Of a stretch of 64,000 nt of DNA, positions 28,848 to 36,890 are shown piece after piece. Position 1 is the stretch's first letter. The number at the start of each line of letters is the position of its first letter. A model generated the notes under the pieces. The model did not search any database. It was given only the letters and a program-made list of their open reading frames with translations, and was not told the DNA's origin. The stretch spans positions 62,001 to 126,000 of the forward strand of contig NZ_JAPDRF010000002.1 in the NCBI RefSeq assembly GCF_040706615.1, in the 5' to 3' direction. Position numbers and translations under genes: made by a program. The stretch is from Lentisalinibacter sediminis. Its GTDB lineage: Bacteria > Pseudomonadota > Gammaproteobacteria > Steroidobacterales > Woeseiaceae.

Positions 28848-29540
28848 ATGACCGCGACAGACACCACATTCCTGACGGCGGAGGGCCTGCTGCCCACACC
28901 GCTGCCCGACGACCCGATGCCGGTGGCCGCCGCCTGGCTGGCGGAAGCCACCGAACGGGCGCTGCAGCCGAACCCGAACGCACTCGTGATCACCACCGTC
29001 GGACGCGAGACCCAGCCCACGGCCAGGGTCGTGCTCTGCAAGGAGTTCGTGGCGGATCCGGGCTATCTCGTCTTCTATACCAACTACCAGTCCCGCAAGG
29101 CCCGCGAGATCGCCGCGAACTCGCGCGTGGGCGCTCTGTTCCACTGGGACGGACTGGGGCGGCAGGTGCGCATCGAGGGCGTGGCCATACGATCGCCGGC
29201 GGAAGAGAGCGATGCCTATTTCGCCGGCCGCCCCCGCGGCAGCCAGCTCGGCGCCTGGGCCAGCGACCAGAGCGAGCCCGTGGCCTCTCGCGAGGCACTG
29301 CTGGAGCAGCTGCACGCGCGGGCCGGGGAACTCGGCGTCTCCGTGCCGCCGGGCGACGAGCCCGGCATCCCGCGGCCGGCTCACTGGGGCGGCTTCCGGC
29401 TGTGGGCGTCGCGGGTGGAGCTGTGGACCGAGGGCGCCTCGCGCATCCACGACCGCGCGTTCTGGGAGCGCCGGCTGACCCGGGATTCAGAGCACAGCTT
29501 CCAGACCGGCGACTGGCAGTCCACGAGGCTGCAGCCGTGA
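28848..29540 (+). CDS. pdxH: pyridoxine/pyridoxamine 5'-phosphate oxidase
   Basis: This 230-residue FMN enzyme makes pyridoxal 5'-phosphate. Visible signatures are ARVVLCKEF, VFYTNYQSRKAREIAANSR (FMN binding), ALFHWDGLGRQVRIEG and the C-terminal WGGFRLWASRVELW followed by RIHDR. It is complete, and its TGA overlaps the GTG start of the next small gene. Confidence 0.95.
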   Translation: MTATDTTFLTAEGLLPTPLPDDPMPVAAAWLAEATERALQPNPNALVITTVGRETQPTARVVLCKEFVADPGYLVFYTNYQSRKAREIAANSRVGALFHWDGLGRQVRIEGVAIRSPAEESDAYFAGRPRGSQLGAWASDQSEPVASREALLEQLHARAGELGVSVPPGDEPGIPRPAHWGGFRLWASRVELWTEGASRIHDRAFWERRLTRDSEHSFQTGDWQSTRLQP

Positions 29541-29728
29541 CCGCCTGGCTCGAGAACCGTGACATCACCTGCCCCTGGTGCTGGGAGACCATCAGCGTGG
29601 AGCTCGACCTGTCCGCCGGCGGCCAGGGCTACGTGGAAGATTGCCAGGTCTGCTGTCAGCCGATCGAGATCGCCTTCGAAGTCGATGACGGGGAACTCAG
29701 CGACGTCCGTGCCGAGCGATCGTCTTAG
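29537..29728 (+). CDS. CPXCG-motif cysteine-rich small protein
   Basis: This 63-residue protein starts with GTG at 29537, four bases overlapping the pdxH end (GTGA). Two cysteine pairs, CPWC at about 13-16 and CQVCC at about 38-42, form a likely zinc ribbon as in the CPXCG family (PF14255). The family has no known function. The overlap implies coupled translation with pdxH. Confidence 0.85.
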   Translation: MTAWLENRDITCPWCWETISVELDLSAGGQGYVEDCQVCCQPIEIAFEVDDGELSDVRAERSS

Positions 29729-31631
29729 GCGGACCCTGCTGCCGCTGCTCGCCGGCATGGCGGCCGCAGTGCCGGCTGCAGCGGTGGAACTGGGCGTCAG
29801 CGAGGGCACCAACATCGCGGTGACCGCATCCGCCGACGGCCACGCCCTGGTTTTCGACCTCTACGACCGGCTCTGGCGCCTGGACCGCCGCGGCGGCGTG
29901 GCCGAGCCGTTGACCGGCCCCGAGCTGGCACTGCGCCGCCCGGACATGCGCGACGATGGCACCATCGTCGCGGAGGGCGACGACGGCACCGCGCGCAAAC
30001 TGTGGCTGGTGGGACCCGACGGCTCGGCCCGGCCGCTGACCGACGGCGAGGGCCGGGACACGGCGCCGCGCTGGTATCCGGACGGCCGGCGCGTGATCTT
30101 CAGCTCTGACCGGGCCGGTTCCGCAGACCTGTACGCGGTCGACGTCACCGACGATACGGTCAGCACGCTGACCCGCACGCCAGGCACCGACGAGCTGGAC
30201 CCGGCCGTCTCCGCAAGCGGTCGCCTGACGGCCTGGATCACCCGCACCGCCGGTCGCTGGGAACTCTGGCTGCGCGACGGCGCGGCCGCGCCCCGTCTCG
30301 TTCACTCGGCAGGGCACCGATTGTCCGCGCCGTCGATCCGGCCCGACGACAGCGTCATCGTCCTGGTGGAGGAGCCGCCGGAGGGCGTACAGCTCACCGC
30401 CGTGATCCTGTCCGATCCCGCCGTGGCGAAGGCGCTGGCACGGGACGAGGACTTCTTTCGCCGTCCGGTGGAGTGGCTCGGCAGGAACCGGCTCGCTTAC
30501 ACGGCGGACGGCCGCGTCCGCACCCGCATATTCGGCGAGCTGCGCGCAACGGAGGTGGCCTGGACGGCCTGGATATCGCCGGCCGGGCCGCCCGGCATCC
30601 AGTCGGCTCTGGACGGCGCCACGCCGCTCCTGCATCACGGGCGCTACGTCATACGGGCCGGCCGGGTGTTCGACGGCAGCGTCCCGGCCTACCTGGAAGG
30701 CATCGACGTGGTGGTCGAGGACGACCGCATCGTCGAGGTGGGCGAGCGGCGTCAGCGCGACGGCGTGGACGTACTCGAATTCCCGGATGCCGTCCTGATG
30801 CCGGGCCTGCTGCAGCTCGGGCTACCCGACGGCGTCCGCGCCGAAGACGGCCCGCCGCTGCTCGGCTGCGGCATCACGACCGTGGTCGAGCTGCCGTCCC
30901 CGGCGGCAAATCCCTCCTCGCCCCCGGACGGGTGGAATTCGGGCGCGGTGCCGGGACCGGCGCTCGTTTCCGGACAGTCACCCGACGGCGGACTGGTGGA
31001 CGTGCGCGGCATCCGGGACCGGGCCCGGCGGCTGGAGCGCATCCGCGAGGCGCGGACAGCCGGCGCCACGGTGATCACCGATCGCCTGTATCCGGACCTG
31101 GAAGCCGGCGCTTCGCTGCTGGGCGCCGGCAGCGAGCTGCCCACCTCCCCCGCCGGCCGGCGCTATGAAGACGTGCGCCGGCTGCTGGCCGCCAGCGGCG
31201 CCACACGGATCGCCGAGCGCCCCGCCAACCCGGGCCCGTGCAGCGTCCAGGAACAACTCCGGCGCCTGCAGCGGCAGGGAGCCAGCGCCTACGAGGCCCT
31301 GCGCCGCTACACCGCCGAGGCCGCCCGCCTGGTGGGCCTGGAGGACAGCCGCGGCCACCTCGAGCCGGGGCACCGGGCCGACATGCTCCTGGTCGCGGGC
31401 GATCCGTTAAGAGAGGCGGCCGATGCCGCCGACGTGCGCGCCATCGTCGCCGGTGGCCGTTTCTTCACGCCGGCCGGCCTGACCGCCGCGCCAACCCCCG
31501 CCGCCCCCGCGGAAGTGTCGGATAATTTGACAAAATCAGGCGATTCTGGGGAAATGTCGCCGATGAGCGACAGTTTTGACATAACGAAATCCGGCGGCGG
31601 GAGCTGGCATTACCCCCCGGTCCCGCGCTAA
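29709..31631 (+). CDS. exported TolB-like propeller fused to a degenerate amidohydrolase domain
   Basis: About 640 residues from GTG 29709 (ATG 29685 is an alternative). A signal peptide (RRTLLPLLAGMAAAVPAAA) leads into PD40/TolB-like repeats (about 30-290: PRWYPDGRRVIFSSDRAGS). An amidohydrolase-like part (about 315-605) follows: IRAGRVFDGSVPAYLEGIDV and LEPGHRADMLLVAGDPL. Where active enzymes have the metal motif HxH after PG(L/I), this protein reads MPGLLQLGLPDG, and the barrel is shortened, so hydrolase activity is doubtful. The last 35 codons run through an A/T-richer stretch with dyads and look like read-through of regulatory DNA. Confidence 0.7.
   Translation: MPSDRLRRTLLPLLAGMAAAVPAAAVELGVSEGTNIAVTASADGHALVFDLYDRLWRLDRRGGVAEPLTGPELALRRPDMRDDGTIVAEGDDGTARKLWLVGPDGSARPLTDGEGRDTAPRWYPDGRRVIFSSDRAGSADLYAVDVTDDTVSTLTRTPGTDELDPAVSASGRLTAWITRTAGRWELWLRDGAAAPRLVHSAGHRLSAPSIRPDDSVIVLVEEPPEGVQLTAVILSDPAVAKALARDEDFFRRPVEWLGRNRLAYTADGRVRTRIFGELRATEVAWTAWISPAGPPGIQSALDGATPLLHHGRYVIRAGRVFDGSVPAYLEGIDVVVEDDRIVEVGERRQRDGVDVLEFPDAVLMPGLLQLGLPDGVRAEDGPPLLGCGITTVVELPSPAANPSSPPDGWNSGAVPGPALVSGQSPDGGLVDVRGIRDRARRLERIREARTAGATVITDRLYPDLEAGASLLGAGSELPTSPAGRRYEDVRRLLAASGATRIAERPANPGPCSVQEQLRRLQRQGASAYEALRRYTAEAARLVGLEDSRGHLEPGHRADMLLVAGDPLREAADAADVRAIVAGGRFFTPAGLTAAPTPAAPAEVSDNLTKSGDSGEMSPMSDSFDITKSGGGSWHYPPVPR
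31516..31572. promoter_or_regulatory. TGTC/GACA dyads upstream of the sigma-54 promoter
   Basis: TGTC-N9-GACA (31516-31532) and the perfect dyad TGTCGC-N6-GCGACA (31555-31572) lie in the A/T-rich 3' tail of the propeller gene, about 235-290 bases before the expected sigma-54 start. They could be binding sites for an enhancer-binding protein. The distance is within the range used by such activators, but the assignment is inference. Confidence 0.4.
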
Positions 31632-31725
31632 GCGCCCGTTTTTGCTGGCCGTCACCGGAAACGACGGCTCCGGGACCGCCCGCCGACACGTCGGTTTTCT
31701 TTACGAAACCGCCTCGCCGGTGGCT

Positions 31726-31741
31726 GTTGTTTGTCAACAAC
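31726..31741. promoter_or_regulatory. candidate activator dyad for the sigma-54 promoter
   Basis: GTTGTT-TGTC-AACAAC is a perfect 6-bp inverted repeat with a 4-base centre. It is centred about 74 bases before the predicted start, a typical place for an NtrC-family activator site. Confidence 0.45.
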
Positions 31742-31779
31742 GGATAACAATTTGCTGAAAGGAAAAGAAAAATCGACGG

Positions 31780-31796
31780 CTGGCACAGCCCTTGCT
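31780..31796 (+). promoter_or_regulatory. sigma-54 (RpoN) promoter
   Basis: CTGGCACAGCCCTTGCT fits the consensus TGGCAC-N5-TTGCW exactly, with the invariant GG and GC ten bases apart. The start is expected near 31807. No sigma-70 promoter of comparable quality is seen in this gap, and the next annotated ORF is more than 340 bases away. Confidence 0.85.
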
Positions 31797-31806
31797 TTAG
31801 CAATCC

Positions 31807-32036
31807 CTGCCCAAGCGAAAAGGTAACTGATTCGGGAGGTCAAACGAGAACCCTACCAACCAGGATTCACAAGCCAGAAGACAAGTCACAACAACAAGAA
31901 GAACGAGAACAAGAACAACACGCAAAAAAACAACAACCAGAAGAAGAAACGCTTGTCTGGCCCGAAGAATCAGCCTACCTGAAAACAATAAGAAGAAGTC
32001 CTGTTGACCCCGTTAGCTCTTGCTGCGGGGTTTTTC
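31807..32036 (+). ncRNA. candidate sigma-54-dependent A-rich small RNA (CrcZ-like Hfq decoy)
   Basis: About 230 nt from the sigma-54 start to an intrinsic terminator, with no credible ORF. Positions 31890-31919 are ten successive ARN-type triplets (AAC, AAG, one GAG). Further A-rich runs lie at 31924-31950 and 31981-31998. ARN repeats are the motif bound by the Hfq distal face. Pseudomonas CrcZ is likewise sigma-54 dependent and carries A-rich AANAANAA motifs that sequester Hfq/Crc. I see no sequence identity with CrcZ that I can confirm, and no cbrAB genes are in the window. Base composition differs sharply from the GC-rich flanks. Confidence 0.6.
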
Positions 32037-32040
32037 TTTT
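32007..32040 (+). terminator. intrinsic terminator of the A-rich RNA
   Basis: ACCCCG (32007-32012) pairs with CGGGGT (32026-32031), with an inner AGC/GCT stem and a TCTT loop. TTTTTCTTTT follows at 32031-32040. It precedes, and is separate from, the metallopeptidase ORF. Confidence 0.9.
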
Positions 32041-32084
32041 CCGGGCATGATGGGCGGCCACGGACGCCGAGCCTCCCGCTGCCC

Positions 32085-32126
32085 ATGCCCATGCCGATGC
32101 CGATGCCGATGCCGATGCCGATGCCC
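32085..32126 (+). repeat. ATGCCG hexanucleotide microsatellite
   Basis: Seven hexamers in a row: ATGCCC, five of ATGCCG, and ATGCCC. In the frame of the following gene they read (Met-Pro)x7 and give seven possible start codons. Copy changes would not shift the frame but would move the 5' end of the coding region. Confidence 0.9.
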
Positions 32127-32153
32127 AAGGCCCGATCCACCGTCTTCCGAAAA

Positions 32154-32912
32154 ATGCGCATCGCGCTCCTGCTCTACGTATTGCTGTTCGTCGCGGCGGG
32201 TGCGTGGATCAGCCGTGCGGCCACGACCGACTGGGACGACACCCTGTACGTGAACCTCTATCCGGTGAACGGGGACGGCAGCGCCGCGGCGGCCGCCTGG
32301 ATCGAGCGGCTGGACGAGAGCGATTTCGAGCCAATCGAACGTTACCTCCAGTCCGAGACCGAGCGCTACGGCAGGCGGCCGGCGAAGGCCCTCGACATCA
32401 CCCTGGGCCCGACGATGGACGAGGGGCCTCCGCGACCGTCGGAGGACGCCAACATGCTGCAGATCGCGGCCTGGAGCCTGCACCTTCGGTGGTGGGCATG
32501 GCGGGCGACCCGGGACGACGGCGTGCCCGAACCCGACATCAAGCTCTTCGTACAGTACTTCGCCCCGGACGACGAGGTGGTGCTCGACGCCTCGCTGGGG
32601 CTCGAGAAAGGACTGGTGGGCGTCATCAACGCGTTCGCCAGCCGGTCGATGCGGGGCGCAAACCGGGTGGTCATCACTCACGAGTTGCTGCACACCCTCG
32701 GCGCCACCGACAAGTATGACCCGGCCACGTCGCTGCCCCTGGTGCCGGCGGGCCTGGCCGACCCCGAGCGCGTGCCGCTCTACCCCCAGCGCCGCGCGGA
32801 GATCATGGCCGGACGGATCGCGATCTCTGCCACCGAAGCACATATCCCCGGGAACCTGGGAAGCACGACCATCGGCCCGCTCACGGCGGCGGAGATCGGG
32901 CTCATCCGCTGA
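32154..32912 (+). CDS. membrane-anchored zinc metallopeptidase-like protein, unknown family
   Basis: About 252 residues from ATG 32154 (starts in the Met-Pro repeat at 32085-32126 are possible). One N-terminal transmembrane segment (LLLYVLLFVAAGAWI) is followed by an extracytoplasmic domain. The motif ITHELLHTLGATDKYD (about residue 175-190) is HExxHxxGxxD, a metzincin-like zinc site with aspartate as third ligand. The tail EIMAGRIAISATEAHIPG is conserved-looking. No signal for a specific substrate. It follows the A-rich RNA terminator, and no clear promoter is seen. Confidence 0.7.
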   Translation: MRIALLLYVLLFVAAGAWISRAATTDWDDTLYVNLYPVNGDGSAAAAAWIERLDESDFEPIERYLQSETERYGRRPAKALDITLGPTMDEGPPRPSEDANMLQIAAWSLHLRWWAWRATRDDGVPEPDIKLFVQYFAPDDEVVLDASLGLEKGLVGVINAFASRSMRGANRVVITHELLHTLGATDKYDPATSLPLVPAGLADPERVPLYPQRRAEIMAGRIAISATEAHIPGNLGSTTIGPLTAAEIGLIR

Positions 32913-32948
32913 GTCGCAGGTTATCGTCGCGGGTTATGATGATCGCCC

Positions 32949-33767
32949 ATGGAGCCGAGCCGCACATCGGAGCCGATCTGCCCCCTGACTGCGGGCGGGC
33001 TCGACGTATCGGTACCCGGCCGGATGCTGGTGCAGGCCCTGGATCTCCGTGTGGGCCCGGGCGAGTTTGTCGCCGTGCTCGGCTGCAACGGCAGCGGCAA
33101 GACGATGACGCTCGAGACCCTCGCCGGGCTGCGCCCGCCCCGGGGCGGAGACATCCGCTACTTCGGCCGGCCCGCTGCCGACTGGCGCCGACCCGACCTG
33201 GCCCGCCGACTCGCGCTCCTGCCCCAGGACCAGGAGGACCTGTTCCCGAGCACCGTGCTCGAGGAGGCGCTGATCGGCCGGCATCCCCACATCGGCCGCT
33301 GGCGTTGGGAGAGCGAGGCGGACCGGCAGATCGCGCTGACGGAGCTGGAACGGGTCGGCCTTGCGGGACTCGCCGACCGGGGCACCACCACCCTGTCGGG
33401 CGGTGAGCGCCGCCGGCTCGCCATCGCACAGACCCTGAGCCAGCGGCCCGAGTTGTTCCTGCTGGACGAGCCCACCAACCATCTCGACCCCCAGCATCAG
33501 CTGCTGACGCTCGGCATGATCCGCGAGCGGGTCGCCGCCGGCGCGACCGCCATCGTCAGCCTGCACGACGTCAACCTGGCGGCCCGTTATGCCGATCGCT
33601 GCCTGCTGCTGGACGGCGACGGCGGCTGGGAGCTGGGGGATACGGAGGCTGTGCTGAATGCCGACAGCCTCAGCCGGCTCTACCGCACGCCGATGGCCGC
33701 GGTGGACTGGCGCGGCGGGCGCCTGTTCGTTCCGGACGGCTCAGCCGGCCCCGCCGCCCGGCCCTGA
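32949..33767 (+). CDS. BtuD/FecE-family ABC transporter ATP-binding protein
   Basis: This 272-residue ATPase has Walker A GCNGSGKT (about 45-52), the Q-loop in LALLPQDQED, the signature LSGGERRRLAIAQTL, Walker B LFLLDEPTNHLD and the H-loop VSLHDVNLAARYADR. This is the FecE/BtuD/HmuV branch that works with FecCD permeases. The nearest such permease is at 18172 and a BtuF-like binding protein is at 37481. With the B12 riboswitch and btuB close by, a role in B12 import is likely. Its end overlaps the convergent phosphatase gene by 27 bases. Confidence 0.85.
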   Translation: MEPSRTSEPICPLTAGGLDVSVPGRMLVQALDLRVGPGEFVAVLGCNGSGKTMTLETLAGLRPPRGGDIRYFGRPAADWRRPDLARRLALLPQDQEDLFPSTVLEEALIGRHPHIGRWRWESEADRQIALTELERVGLAGLADRGTTTLSGGERRRLAIAQTLSQRPELFLLDEPTNHLDPQHQLLTLGMIRERVAAGATAIVSLHDVNLAARYADRCLLLDGDGGWELGDTEAVLNADSLSRLYRTPMAAVDWRGGRLFVPDGSAGPAARP

Positions 33768-34544
33768 CGGCCAGTCCAGCATCCCCTGCAGCACGGGATG
33801 CAGGGCCGGATTGGCGGCCAGCACGGTGGTGGTGGCGAGCCCCGGCGATACCCCGGCCAGGTCCGTGAAGATACCACCCGCCTCGCGCACGATGACCGCC
33901 AGCGCCGCGATATCGAGAATGTTCACGTCGGACTCGACCACGGCATCGATGCGCCCGGAAGCGAGCAGGTGATAGTGGTAGAAGTCGCCGTAACCGCGGA
34001 TGCGGTCCGCCCTTGCAACCACCTCGCCCCAGGCGGGCCAGCGCTCGCTCAGCGCCAGGCTGCGCAGATTGCCACCCGACACCGCGGCGTCCTCCAGCGC
34101 AGCGACACTGCTGACGCGGACGGGCGTGCCGTCCAGCCAGGCGCCCTGCCCCCGCTCCGCCCAGGCCAATTCGCCGAATGCCGGCGCGCTGGAGACGCCG
34201 AGGACGAGTTCGCCGGCTTCCATCAGCGCGATCTGCGTGGAGAAGAAGGGATAACGGCGGACGAAACTCTTGGTGCCGTCGATGGGATCCACGAGCCAAA
34301 GGAAAGGCGAGTCGCGCTCGGCGCGACCGGTCTCCTCGCCGTAGAAGCCGTGGTCCGGATAGCGCTCCGCGATGATGCGGCGGATAGTGCGCTCGGCCTC
34401 GACGTCGGCGTCGGTCACCGGCGAGAGGTCGGACTTCGAGCGCACCTCGATGTCCTCACCGATATGTTCGTAGTAATGGCGAATCACGTCGGCCGCCGCT
34501 CGGGCGGCGGCGAGCGCCGTCTCCAGTCTTTCCGAATGTGCCAT
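33741..34544 (-). CDS. inositol monophosphatase-family phosphatase (histidinol-phosphatase-like)
   Basis: This 267-residue Mg2+-dependent phosphatase has the metal site GEETG (about 70-74) and the signature WLVDPIDGTKSFVRRYPFF (about 83-101). ESDVNILDIAALAVIVREAGG is the second metal site near the C-terminus. The sequence around DPIDGTKSFVRR resembles the HisN-type histidinol phosphatases more than SuhB, but substrate cannot be settled by eye. It is transcribed away from the riboswitch. Confidence 0.85.
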   Translation of the reverse strand: MAHSERLETALAAARAAADVIRHYYEHIGEDIEVRSKSDLSPVTDADVEAERTIRRIIAERYPDHGFYGEETGRAERDSPFLWLVDPIDGTKSFVRRYPFFSTQIALMEAGELVLGVSSAPAFGELAWAERGQGAWLDGTPVRVSSVAALEDAAVSGGNLRSLALSERWPAWGEVVARADRIRGYGDFYHYHLLASGRIDAVVESDVNILDIAALAVIVREAGGIFTDLAGVSPGLATTTVLAANPALHPVLQGMLDWPSGPGGGAG

Positions 34545-34673
34545 CGCCAGGCCCGTCTCCGCGACGGGCGAATTCTACTTCATTGCGGCAGGCCTGTTGC
34601 CGCGGCCATTGCGGCAAGCACGTAGCCGCGTCGCCTTGACACCCCATGCACGGCCTCCGAGAATCGACCGCGA

Positions 34674-34896
34674 ACACCAGGTGAGTCTGCAGCGATGCCG
34701 CAGACGAACGGGAAGCCGGTGGTGCCGCCCTGATGCGAGCGGCCGATTCCGGCGCTGCCCCCGCAACGGTGATCGAGTGAAGGACGAAGCGTCGGGCCGG
34801 TTCCCGGCTCCGAAGCCACTGTGAGACGACTCACGGGAAGGTGCTCCGTCCAGGGCCATGACGGCCCGCTCGTCAGCCCGGAGACCGGCCTGGTGT
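34674..34896 (+). promoter_or_regulatory. cobalamin riboswitch
   Basis: The closing stem P1 is visible: ACACCAGG (34674-34681) pairs with CCTGGTGT (34889-34896). Core segments include GGGAAGCCGGTG, GCTGCCCCCGCAACGGTGA, the B12-box-like GAAGCCACTGTGAGACGAC and CAGCCCGGAGACCGG. It lies in the leader of btuB and should shut expression down when adenosylcobalamin is plentiful. In the 34545-35012 gap I see nothing else certain; the 128 bases before the riboswitch must hold the promoter. Confidence 0.95.
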
Positions 34897-35012
34897 CATG
34901 GTGGCGGCGCGGAGGGCGCAGGCCGGACCGATGTAACCCATCGACCCGAGTCTCTCCCTTCCCGACCGCGGAATACGAACGAAGACGTGCGGCGGGCACG
35001 CGGGGGACAGCA

Positions 35013-36863
35013 ATGAACGGAACCACTCGGACGGTCACGCGACTGGGCGCGGCCATGGCGGCGATCGTGGTCGCGACGCTGGCGGCGGCGAGCGCGGCGC
35101 AGGCACAGTCGCCCGGCTGGTCGGATCCGACCAGCCGGGCGAACCCGCCGGGTTCGCGGGCAGGTCTCGACACACTGATCGTCACCGCGACGCGCACGCC
35201 GATCCCCGCTTCCGAGTCCCTGGTGCCGGTCACCGTGATCACCCGCGAGCAGATCGCGCGCTCCCTGGCCACGGACGTGCTGGACCTGCTGCGTTTCGAG
35301 GCCGGCCTCGACGTGGCCCGCACCGGCGGGCCCGGCCAGGCGGCTGCGGTGTTCGTGCGCGGCTCCGAGAGCAACCACGCGCTGGTGCTGATCGACGGCG
35401 TGCGCATCAACCCGGGCACGATCGGTGCCGCGCCTTTGCAGAATCTGGCGCCCTCGGTGATCCAGCGCATCGAGATCGTGAAGGGCGTACGCTCGTCGCT
35501 GTACGGCACGGACGCGATCGGCGGCGTCATCAACATCATCACCCGCGGCGGCCGCGAACGCAGCGAGACGGCCGTGCGCAGCGGCAGCTTCGACACCCGC
35601 CAGATACAGACGTCGCTGGGCCGCCGCGCCGGCGCCGTCGACCTGGGCCTGAACCTGGACTGGTCGGAGACGGACGGCTTCCCCACCTATCGGGACGACG
35701 ACAGCGACCGCGGCTACGACAACTTCTCCGCCAACGCCCACGCCGGCATGTCCTTCGGTCCGGCCGCAGTCACCCTGCGTCACTGGCATGCCACCGGCAC
35801 CACGGAGTACTCCGACTTCTTCCGCATCCCGGTCGACCAGGACTACCTGAACGCCGTCTCCGCGCTGGAAGTGGCCACACCGATCGGCGGATTCGGGGAC
35901 ACACGGATGATCCTGAGCCACCTGCGCGACGAGATCGAGCAGAACCAGGTGCCCGATTTCGTCGAATCGGAACGCAGCACGCTGGACCTGCAGCACACCT
36001 TCCCGGCGTGGCGCGGTCACACGCTGATGGCCGGCGCCTACCTGGTGGAGGAGGACGCGAGCGCGCTGTCCTTCGGGCTGGGCTTCGACGAGGACACGAG
36101 CGTGCGCGCCCTGTTCCTGCAGGATCTGATCCGGCGGGGCAACCACGAGGTCCAGCTTGCCGCCCGCTACACCGATCACAGCGACTTCGGCAGCCAGTCC
36201 ACCTGGAATGCGGAATACGGCTACCGCATCACCCCGCGCTGGCGGGTGTCGGCCGGCATCGGCACCGCCTACCGGGCACCGGACGCCACCGACCGCTTCG
36301 GCTTCGGCGGCAATCCGGACCTGGAACCGGAGACCGCCCGCGAGGCCCAGCTGGTGCTGCGCTACTCGCCCGCACCGGACTCGCAGGTCAGCGTGGAGCT
36401 CTATCACAAGGACATCGACGACCTGATCGAGTTCGACCTGGCCGCCTTCCGCCTGCGCAACATCGATACCGCGGAGATCCGCGGCCTGCAGGTCTCCTGG
36501 GACAGGCGCTGGGAGGAGTGGGAGATGCGCATCTCCGCGGTGCGCCAGCAGGCCCGCGACGGCGCCACCGACGACCGGCTGTTGCGCCGCGCCGAGAAGA
36601 GCGTGAGCCTGACGGCGAGCCGCAACATCGGCCGGCATACCCTGGGGCTGTCCCTGGTGGCGAACGGCGACCGGGCCGGCGTGGCTGGCGAGACCATGGG
36701 CGGCTATCTGCTGACAAACGTGAACGCGCGCTTCCGGCTGAGCGAATCCTGGCATCTCACCGGCCGCATCGAGAACCTGCTGGACCGGGACTACGAGACG
36801 GCGGCGGGCTTCAACATGGCAGGTCGCAGCGGTTATCTGGAACTGGGCTACGTCTGGCGCTGA
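35013..36863 (+). CDS. btuB: TonB-dependent vitamin B12 outer-membrane receptor
   Basis: This 616-residue protein has a signal peptide (about 1-30, ending ASAAQAQ), a TonB box DTLIVTATRTP (about 49-60), a plug domain (GGPGQAAAVFVRGSESNHALVLIDGVRINP) and a 22-strand-type barrel. The C-terminus, YLELGYVWR, suits BAM-mediated assembly. The riboswitch immediately upstream identifies the ligand as a cobalamin. The ATG at 35013 follows GGGGGAC. An adenosyltransferase gene follows in the same direction after 27 bases. Confidence 0.94.
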   Translation: MNGTTRTVTRLGAAMAAIVVATLAAASAAQAQSPGWSDPTSRANPPGSRAGLDTLIVTATRTPIPASESLVPVTVITREQIARSLATDVLDLLRFEAGLDVARTGGPGQAAAVFVRGSESNHALVLIDGVRINPGTIGAAPLQNLAPSVIQRIEIVKGVRSSLYGTDAIGGVINIITRGGRERSETAVRSGSFDTRQIQTSLGRRAGAVDLGLNLDWSETDGFPTYRDDDSDRGYDNFSANAHAGMSFGPAAVTLRHWHATGTTEYSDFFRIPVDQDYLNAVSALEVATPIGGFGDTRMILSHLRDEIEQNQVPDFVESERSTLDLQHTFPAWRGHTLMAGAYLVEEDASALSFGLGFDEDTSVRALFLQDLIRRGNHEVQLAARYTDHSDFGSQSTWNAEYGYRITPRWRVSAGIGTAYRAPDATDRFGFGGNPDLEPETAREAQLVLRYSPAPDSQVSVELYHKDIDDLIEFDLAAFRLRNIDTAEIRGLQVSWDRRWEEWEMRISAVRQQARDGATDDRLLRRAEKSVSLTASRNIGRHTLGLSLVANGDRAGVAGETMGGYLLTNVNARFRLSESWHLTGRIENLLDRDYETAAGFNMAGRSGYLELGYVWR

Positions 36864-36890
36864 CGCGCCGGCCACTGACAAGGAGTCGAC

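Noticed and set aside
31683..31702. CCGACACGTCGG followed by TTTTCTTT as terminator of the propeller gene
   Set aside because: The stem is only four base pairs and unlikely to stop transcription by itself.
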